DNA from: Pempheris klunzingeri
Lineage: Eukaryota > Chordata > Actinopteri > Acropomatiformes > Pempheridae
Length of the DNA stretch: 64,000 nt
Reading direction: 5' to 3'
NCBI RefSeq assembly: GCF_042242105.1
Contig: NC_092027.1
Location: 13,696,721 to 13,760,720 of the forward strand
In this document: positions 56,426 to 64,000 of the stretch, one piece after another
Layout of the letters: every line of letters begins with the position of its first letter
How positions within the stretch are numbered: position 1 is the stretch's first letter
The notes under the pieces: generated by a model
Seen by the model: only the letters and a program-made list of their open reading frames with translations
The model's database searches: none
Told to the model about the DNA's origin: nothing
Made by a program: the position numbers and the translations under genes

Positions 56426-58760
56426 TTCTGAGACTGATCTGCCCCTTTGTTCTCATTAGCCATCACATACACAAACATCAGAAGCAAAGGCATTATGAAG
56501 GTATTCAGTTTTTTTGTGTGATTTTGAGGATCAATTCAAAAGATATTATACAATTAAAGTTATAACTATAAAATATTTATTAACTTGACAGAAGCTTCAG
56601 CCAAAAGCTATGTAGTACAATCCAAGCCACAGTAGATCAACTAACTATGATACAAATAAACAAGTAGGCCTGTTAACTTTTGAAGATGCAGCCATGAGAT
56701 TAACAATCAACAGTTAACTTGAATTATCTTAAAATTAAACTCACAAAAGTTTTTTTGGGTGAAATGTCCATCTGCCTCAGTCAGTCAGTGCAGTAACAAC
56801 ACATTGAAGTTGTTTTCACAGTGAAGCTGCAGACAAACCTCAGCTAATTCTCAACTACCTGCAGGTGTGTGTTGATCCCGCTTCAGTTTGTGATACTGTG
56901 GACATTTTAACTTCAGTAATTGTTACACAAACTATAAGGTTCCAGTTTACATTTTGTTCACCTTTATTTCTTAAGTTGTTATAGGACACAATATAAATGT
57001 GTTTTTCAGCCTCTCAAAGGCTGGCCTGATGATACACAATACACAGCTGAGTGACACAGACATTCCAATGAGCAATCTAATCACAATCCAGCAGCTTGCA
57101 CATCACCCAGCGCTCCTTTAAAGTCATACCTACAGTGCTGCCTTTTGTCCTACATAATGACAAAGGTCATTTACATCGCTGATCCCCATTCACATGCATC
57201 AACACATTACCTGGACTGAATGCTTTGTGCAAAAGGCTGAGAGTCTGACCAAACACCAGACCAGCTGATTACACTTGTCTGTGATTGCAGTTTTACTACT
57301 CAGCTGCTCCGAGGTCTGTTGCAACAAGCAGGTTTACTTTGAAGAGATAAAACACAGGCGATGGCTGTGTTTCTTAGAGGAGATGAAGCGCAGACTGAAT
57401 TCTGACATTTTATCCAGGACAAATCATCATCTTAGATAAGTAAATGTGATGTAAGTCTAACACAATACATCTCACTCTATTTAGTGCTGTTGAAATAAAC
57501 ATGTTTGCCATTTCAAGACATGAAAAACATGGGTTGCATTAATATCTGATGCGGTGTTCTTTTCAACATGTTTACTGTGTGTTTAGTGAAGTACCCCAGT
57601 TGTCTGTGTGGTCATTTGAATTGAATGCAAATGAAGCTCAGATGTGAACAAAGACTTTTCCAGTCACATTCCAAACCATTGTGTTTGCTATAATCAGAGA
57701 TTTTAATAGTTACATTCCAGCTATTATCACCTCTTTCATTCTAGCATTTGTCCGTGAGAGTGATTTACTTGTTTGTGAAGAAGCACACTGACCTAATCTA
57801 AATATTCATTATGTATTCATTAAATCTTCTCTGTAAAGACTATTAAGAAAGACAACATGTTGGTTGATGAATTAAAAACGGTCTAAAAAGTAGTTTATAC
57901 AGATCATAGTGTTCTATGTTGTTTATTAGAAGAAGAGAAACGTCAGACTGTCGTTCTACCAGTATCCCAAGTCATTTTAACTTAACTCTAACTCTTAACT
58001 CTGAAACTAATTACAAAAGAAAAACTTTCCTCATGAAGGCATGTTGATTTGTCTGCACACATAAAGCTAGATGCTGAAGCAGAGCCTGTCTGTGACGTCA
58101 GTCCACATAATCTTGACTCCATGTAAAGACACATTGATTAAAAATTAGTGGTTATTGGTGTTTGATTTATTCTTATCTCTGTTCAGGATAGTTTGAAAAT
58201 GAAACTCAATCAATGATGCTAGTAAGATTCTGAGCTTGCTTTGGGAAATTTGGTTATTTAAACATTTTCTCGCCAAATTCTCAAACAAAGAACATTATTC
58301 CTTTATAGTTTACATGTTATAAATTACATGTAAAAATATACCTGCATGGAATAAGAGAAGGAGACTAAGTCTGTTTTTCCAGATAGATAGATAGATAGAT
58401 AGACACACACCTAAACTGAATTCACAACAAAAAACAAACAAAATGCAATGTCTAATTTCAAGATCATTGTTATGTCGATTAGCATCTTGAATGTTACATA
58501 CAGTCTCACCTAAACTCTAGATGTTAATCTGAGTTTAATATTTTGATACCACCCCTCTGTGACGGAGGCCTCAAAACACAACTGGAGAGTGCGCTGAGCA
58601 GAAAATACATTCAGATAAAAATACATATTTCACTGCCGATTCAGCATTCATCTGATTTCCAAATAGGAGATATGATGGTGCAACGTTTGACTTTGTTTTA
58701 TATGTTTTTTGGGAGTATTTGAAGAAATGTCTCCTCTGATGTGAGCAAAGTCTCTAAAGA
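56426..58760. other. Spacer between the divergent forkhead-like copies
   Basis: About 2.3 kb of single-copy, AT-rich sequence with no supported exon. A (GATA)n tract of about six units lies at 58,380-58,403. Any shared bidirectional promoter, or upstream exons of both copies, would be here. Confidence 0.5.
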
Positions 58761-58761
58761 T

Positions 58762-60117
58762 CCACAAAGACATGCTGATGAACTTTTGGAAATGGGCTGC
58801 AGTATTACTGTGATCACTGGCTCCACCTACGGCAGTAATGGCTCATTGATTCATCAAAAGGGCCTCATTAACCTACACTGCACACCCTCAAATGTCCTAT
58901 TGTCCCCACAAGGCCTTATATCCACAGCTGACCACTTCAGGTCCACATCTGCCCTCAGTGAGGTTGTGATCACACCACTCTGTGTGCAGGACGTGACTCT
59001 CCAGCAAAGAAGATGCAGAACAGGACTGAGAAGTTTGGAGCTCAGCCGCCTCTCTTTGCTCCAGCCAGCAGCTCGCAGCAGCGTCTGTTCAGGAGGAGCA
59101 CCACCTACCTGGCTAAGATCGCTATCGTCCTCCAAGACGCTCCAGGCAAGATGCTCACTTTTACTCAGGTAAGAAAAGATCAAGACATTTGCAATAACTA
59201 TCTTTAAGAAACTTTAAATAGAAATTTAAAATGATCTTTTTTTTAAAACTCCTTATTTCAACTTGATGTTTTGTAGCTGATGGACAAGCTGACACCACTG
59301 ATCTCTGAAGACAGAAAATCTGTTGAGAACAACATCAGAGTCTGTTTATCGGCCAACAACTGTTTTGTCAAGGTAAGTTTTCACTCCTACACCTGATACT
59401 TCAAATGATTCTATTGTTATATTGCAATAATTTTGTTAAAGAAGCAACTTCATGTGTGTCTCTAAAACCCCTATGTTGTGTTTTCCAGGTCCCAGTGGTT
59501 CCAGATTCACTGGACAGTAGGAGAAACTACTGGAAACTGGAGCCCAGTCAGATCACAGCAAAGATGGTGCGTCGTCACTTCAAAGGAATCCTGCAGCTCT
59601 TCCCTGAGTTGGCCTCCAAAGTGGAAACGGAGAACACGAGCAGACCATCAGAGCCCTGCTCAGCTCTCCACTCTCCTGAACCTGCAGCCTGCAGGGCCGT
59701 TCAGATCCGATGTGAGGTGAAGTTCAGCAGTCCTTTCTCCATTGAATCCCTCCTGAAGAGAGACAGCCCCTCTGCTCGGCCCTCCAGAGCTTCTCCTCTG
59801 TCCAGCGTGCCGGTCAGGGTGGAGCAGCAGCCTCGGTCCACACACGCACACAGAGTTGGGACGAAGAGGAGCTTCAGCTGGGACTGTGAGGAGCCTCTCC
59901 TCCTTCCAGCTTCAGCTGGAGGTTCCCCCCTCTGCTCAACAGGGGGCAGCACACACCAAGGACTCACTGCTAATGGAGCTGCTAAGCCCATCAAGAGGAC
60001 GCCTGTGTGGACTGAGCCCTCATTCCCCGTCTACACAGGAGCTGCTGCTGCTCCTTATTTCACCAGCCCACACAGCAGTTACATCACTCTGTACCCACAT
60101 TTACTCATTATGCCATC
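58762..60117 (+). repeat. Inverted duplication, arm B
   Basis: Reverse-complement partner of arm A. The 5' flank shows scattered mismatches while exons 1-3 are nearly identical. The rightmost part, to about 60,184, is instead shared with copy C at 61,934-62,446, again in inverted orientation. Confidence 0.9.
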
Positions 60118-60142
60118 TTGTTCTGGCTTTAATGTGTGTTGA
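59013..60142 (+). CDS. Divergent forkhead protein, FoxH1/FAST-like, copy B
   Basis: Three exons, 59013-59168, 59277-59372 and 59489-60142, encode 301 aa. Exons 1-2 and the first 190 or so residues of exon 3 encode the same protein as copy A. The one coding difference I found there is synonymous (a Leu codon in exon 1, CTG here, CTA in A). Downstream, B lacks four bases (TACG) present in A, shifting the frame so that the tail reads SSYITLYPHLLIMPSCSGFN instead. Flanking 5' sequence differs from A at more positions than the coding exons do. The upstream frame is open back to 58,962, so the true start may lie in an earlier exon. Divergently oriented with copy A across a 2.3-kb spacer. Confidence 0.7.
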
Positions 60143-60189
60143 ACCTGATATACCAGCTGTCTGGAGCACTTCACATTTACATTAAAATG

Positions 60190-61225
60190 TAAAAACAAAT
60201 GATTTTTGGGTTGTTGTTTTTCTCCTAATAAAAACCTGCAAACAAACCCACACTTCCATGATAAAACATACCAAGAGATGCAAAATATTAATTCAATACC
60301 AGACTGACTGAGTTCAGGTGACACTGTTCATTGTCTTCACCAGACATTAAAACTATTACAAATTCTCAACTGAAAACCTTTTATAATTGTATTTAATAAA
60401 AGTCTAGACAGCTCTTGAATTAACTTTGACATATTACCTCTCCTGTTAGAAGAAAGACATGGCAGTAGGTTGTTATCACTCGGCACATTTACACAATTTA
60501 AAGTTACATCAGCTAAAACTGGTTTATGAAAAAAAGATTTACTATTGTTAAACTTTATCATAATTTACTACAAGAGAGACTTAAATGAGCGATTAGATTT
60601 TTTTATCACACAAAAGTTGGACGCTATTCACCAAATGTTGATTTTGTATCAAGGACAATAAGAAAAAGAACACTAGATGTAATTATAAAACCATACTTGT
60701 TTCAAAAACAGCACTTTCAGTTATTCTCCCTTATGTCCTGTACATATTCAGAAGGTAAAAGCATTTCACAGAAATCACAGAATATATCAGAAAAAAATAT
60801 ATCAGATATATAAGTTTGCACTTCTTAAACTTAGTACATACTTAGTAAATGTGAAAAACCAGTTTGACCTTCCATAAAGAAAACCCCATCAGAGAGAAGA
60901 GCTGTAATAAATGAGGTGACACACCCTGGAATGAGGGTGATCAAACGAGAACAATGCAGTGATTTGAAGTTTTTAAGTGAAAAGCTTTCGGCAACATTCC
61001 AGTGATTTTCACCTCATCTGACTCCTCTGTGTCATATTCAGAGAGCAGACAGCCACGGCATTTCACTTGACACATAGTAAACATGCACGAGATGATGCTG
61101 TGTGAATTCTTAAAAAATACTGTTGATTCCCGATATGTGCCATGTGCACAGGATGGCTTTAAATGGATCTAGACCGAATGTGAATGTTGGGACAGTATTA
61201 ACACAGTTAGAGGAGCAGCAGTATA
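60190..61225. other. Region between forkhead-like copies B and C, left part
   Basis: AT-rich sequence without a supported exon or recognised repeat. Confidence 0.5.
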
Positions 61226-61721
61226 TTTTATCAAGTACTTGAGATATTTGATATTTGTACATTATCTGAGTAACATTTTATGCCCCCTCTACTGCGCTGC
61301 ATTTCAGGGGGAAACATAGTACTTTTTCACTCAACTACAGTTTTCTGACAACTATTAGATGCTTTTTACATACAGATACAGATACAGATACAGATACAGA
61401 TACAGATACAGATACAGATACAGATACAGATACAGATACAGATACAGATACAGACGGGTTATCCAGGTTATTGGACCTCTGCCACGGCCTCCAGACTGTC
61501 CACTTCCACAGAGCTGGCCTTCCTCACCGCCTTGTGAGGTTTGCTGGCCTTGATGCTTCAGCCCCCGGATGATAACCGGACCATGGTGCCTCCGGTTCCT
61601 CTCTGGTCTTGCTGATACTGAGCTTCAGGTGATTATTGTTGTGCTAGTAAGAGAGTAGTTTTTACACTGTGTTATTAATTATCTTCACTAAAGAATCTGA
61701 GTATTGTTTCCAACACAGTGG
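61225..61721 (+). repeat. AAGTACTTTTACTT repeat with internal expansion and insert
   Basis: Repeat-family motifs are seen on the left (TATCAAGTACTTGAGATATT, GCGCTGCATTTCAGGGGGAA) and right (ACTAAAGAATCTGAGTATTG). In the middle sit a hexanucleotide array (61,372-61,453) and about 190 bp of unrelated, GC-richer sequence (61,455-61,645). Confidence 0.6.
61372..61453 (+). repeat. (ACAGAT)n hexanucleotide array, about 13-14 units
   Basis: Uninterrupted ACAGAT units follow CTTTTTACAT. Other copies of the host repeat have a single ACTTTGCAGATTAAGAT-like sequence near this point, so the array may have grown from it. Confidence 0.95.
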
Positions 61722-61967
61722 TGATAAGATATAGATTGACTAAATCAATCAAGTATTGTGAGCAGAAAGTAACAGTACAGACAGTAGAGACTAGAGAAGG
61801 ATGGAAAGAAGGAAGAAATGAATAAAGTGAGGAAGCAAAGAAAGGATGTAACAAACAACCCATTGCATTTATCTGCAGAAAAAGTACTCCTGCAAACCAA
61901 AAGCTTGATCTGTTTTAATAATGTACTTCATTGTAAATGTGAAGTGCTCCAGACAGCTGGTATATCA

Positions 61968-62450
61968 GGTAAAGCCAGAACAAGATGGCATAATGGGTAA
62001 ATGTGGGTACAGAGTGATGTAACTGCTGTGTGGGCTGGTGAAATAAGAAGCAGCAGCAGCTCCTGTGTAGACGGGGAATGAGGGCTCAGTCCACACAGGC
62101 GTCCTCTTGATGGGCTTAGCAGCTCCATTAGCAGTGAGTCCTTGGTGTGTGCTGCCCCCTGTTGAGCAGAGGGGGGAACCTCCAGCTGAAGCTGGAAGGA
62201 GGAGAGGCTCCTCACAGTCCCAGCTGAAGCTCCTCTTCGTCCCAACTCTGTGTGCGTGTGTGGACCGAGGCTGCTGCTCCACCCTGACCGGCACGCTGGA
62301 CAGAGGAGAAGCTCTGGAGGGCCGAGCAGAGGGGCTGTCTCTCTTCAGGAGGGATTCAATGGAGAAAGGACTGCTGAACTTCACCTCACATCTGATCTGA
62401 ATCAGGAGAGTGGAGAGCTGAGCAGGGCTCCGATGGCCTGCTCAGCTCTC
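61968..62450 (-). pseudogene. Truncated forkhead-like copy C
   Basis: Only the 3' part of exon 3 remains, from about the MKFSSPFSIESLL region to a tail like copy B (SSYITLYPHLPIMPSCSGFT). Upstream (rightward) a 20-base deletion breaks the frame near 62,400. At about 62,446 the sequence jumps from mid exon 3 directly to intron-1-like sequence (GTTATTGCAAATGTCTTGA). That deletion removes the rest of exon 3, intron 2, exon 2 and the start of intron 1. No exon 1 follows; instead there is a pyrimidine tract. The sequence shares the 4-base deletion with copy B, and its homology with B extends past the stop codon. Confidence 0.85.
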
Positions 62451-62459
62451 TGTTATTGC

Positions 62460-64000
62460 AAATGTCTTGACCCTTTCTTTCTCTCTTTCTTTTCTCTTGG
62501 AGGACTAATATGGTGGTCCCAGAAATTGCATATGGTATAACTACAAAAATAGAGTAACAGTAACAGTGTGATATTCAGAAATTCTATACCCTAGACAATG
62601 ATAATGATATTAACAAGTCATTTTATTTGCATGGCTAGTATTAACATGTTCATACCTTTACAGGATACAGATGAAAGAGCACCAGTATAAAAGAGATACC
62701 CAGAGTGTATGCTTTAAATCTGAAGATATAAGGATCATATACAAGCAACAACATTCACAAAACCATTGAACCTCCAAGGTCCATCATCGCATTCATGACG
62801 ATTCAGACCTCATTTCCTTATGAAACGCTCCTCATTAACATGGAATACACACTTTTACCATAACGTCCTATTGATCTTAAAGGCTGCCTTAAGGGCCTGT
62901 AATGATGGATCATTTCCAAAGAAGGCGTGAGCATCCATACCTTAAATCCTTTTTTAGTTTGTGGATTTTTTTTCTTCCACGGCATAAACACATGAATTAT
63001 TCATGCTCTAACAACTATGGACACTTCACTGAAACAAACTTATATGTTTTGGGTTAGTTGAAATAAAAGGCAGAATCTAAGTGATTTTAAATATGGTACA
63101 CATTTTATTAATCCAAAAATTTGTAGGCCTATTTCACAGATTATGGATTTTCACATCATTTCTCTCTTACTTTTTTATATGAACATGTTAAGGCACTACA
63201 GATTTAGTGCCACTAAATCTTACTGAAAGGCAAACTTCTATCCTTTCCTCCTTAAATCTTATCTTAAACCACTTCAAACTTTTCATTTAGCATGTCACCC
63301 CTCTGCCTTACACATGCACTGGAATGTTGTTGAAGCTCTGTAGCCATGACCCTTAATCGAAACTGTGGTTTAAGTGTCCTAGTTCTTTTGATTTTCTTTG
63401 CAATTGCACTCTCAACTTGTGCAAGATCGTCAGCTATATGTGAAAAATGAATGTATGTGAAAGTTCCTTTTGAGGGTGTTGAAGCTTTATGCATTTTTTT
63501 TTCTTTAAATAAGACCTTCAGATGGTTTGTCTCAGTCTTCTCTTGCTTTAAACATCTGAAAAACTACAGGAACCTTGTCTACTCAATGATGATGAATGAA
63601 ATAGAATGTCTTAACTAACTGTACTTTGCATGTGGGATATAGGCTGTGGGTCCTTTTGGTCATTAAGTCTTAGTGATCAAAATGACCCACTGTCTTAGTG
63701 CTGTATGCTACTGGCACAATAAAAACACTTCATGTTTTTTTCTTATTTTCTAACAGCCTTAGGTTTCATTTCAGAACTGAACCTTTAAATTAATAATAAT
63801 TTGGTCACACATTGAAGTTCTTTGACTATTCATCTCAAATAGCAATAGTTGTATATCTTTACCAGTCACCTCCTTGTGAACAAGAAACTGTTGTAGGACA
63901 TCATTTCAGTAACATTTCAGATGGCACCATGTCTATATTTCAAATATATTCTTAGGTCAGTTTTTTGTATCCTTTGTGCTCTCTCATCTATCTTGTGTAT
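62460..64000. other. Right flank, no gene recognised
   Basis: A pyrimidine-rich tract at 62,470-62,500 marks the edge of copy C. The rest is AT-rich with only short chance frames. Confidence 0.5.

Noticed and set aside
58741..59172. A 143-codon frame overlapping forkhead-like exon 1 in another frame
   Set aside because: The corresponding frame is interrupted in copy A, while the forkhead frame is intact in both copies and continues through proper splice sites.
59701..59994. A 97-codon antisense frame present in all three forkhead-like copies
   Set aside because: It is preserved only because the three sequences are nearly identical; it lies antisense to exon 3 and has no supporting signals.

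Overview
The window is vertebrate nuclear DNA from a teleost fish, most likely a percomorph. It carries spliced genes with GT-AG introns, abundant microsatellites and several dispersed repeat families typical of percomorph genomes. The gene order sla (minus), ccn4/wisp1 (plus), ndrg1 (minus) matches the order SLA, CCN4, NDRG1 that I recall for human 8q24.22, so the left two thirds looks like an ancient conserved block. Species identification is inference. I assembled exon models by eye from splice sites, reading phase and remembered family sequences; no search was run.

Layout. 1-4,900: no gene recognised. 4,936-8,163 (minus): sla, a complete seven-exon Src-like adaptor (SH3-SH2), 273 aa. 8,200-23,700: about 15 kb between genes, with repeats but no convincing exon; thyroglobulin exons, which surround SLA in mammals, are not seen. 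23,712-30,371 (plus): ccn4, a complete five-exon gene of 358 aa with one CCN module per exon. 30,372-32,176: tail-to-tail 3' UTRs. 32,177-40,834 (minus): ndrg1, a 397-aa NDR protein with the C-terminal decapeptide repeats, and a noncoding first exon near 44,834-44,960. A second TATA-driven first exon at 37,711-37,764 gives an alternative N terminus (384 aa). 45,000-55,000: repeats and a CpG-rich patch near 50,880-51,010.

55,047-62,440 holds the most unusual content: three copies of a small divergent forkhead gene (FoxH1/FAST-like) in alternating orientation. Copy A (minus) and copy B (plus) are head to head. Copy C (minus) is a truncated pseudogene tail to tail with B. A and B are almost identical through coding DNA but have different C-terminal tails because of a 4-nt indel. 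The forkhead recognition helix is atypical, and an eh1-like Groucho-binding motif is present.

The three conserved genes are not a pathway. SLA damps antigen-receptor signalling, CCN4 is a secreted matricellular protein, and NDRG1 is a stress- and differentiation-responsive cytosolic protein. Their adjacency is inherited synteny.
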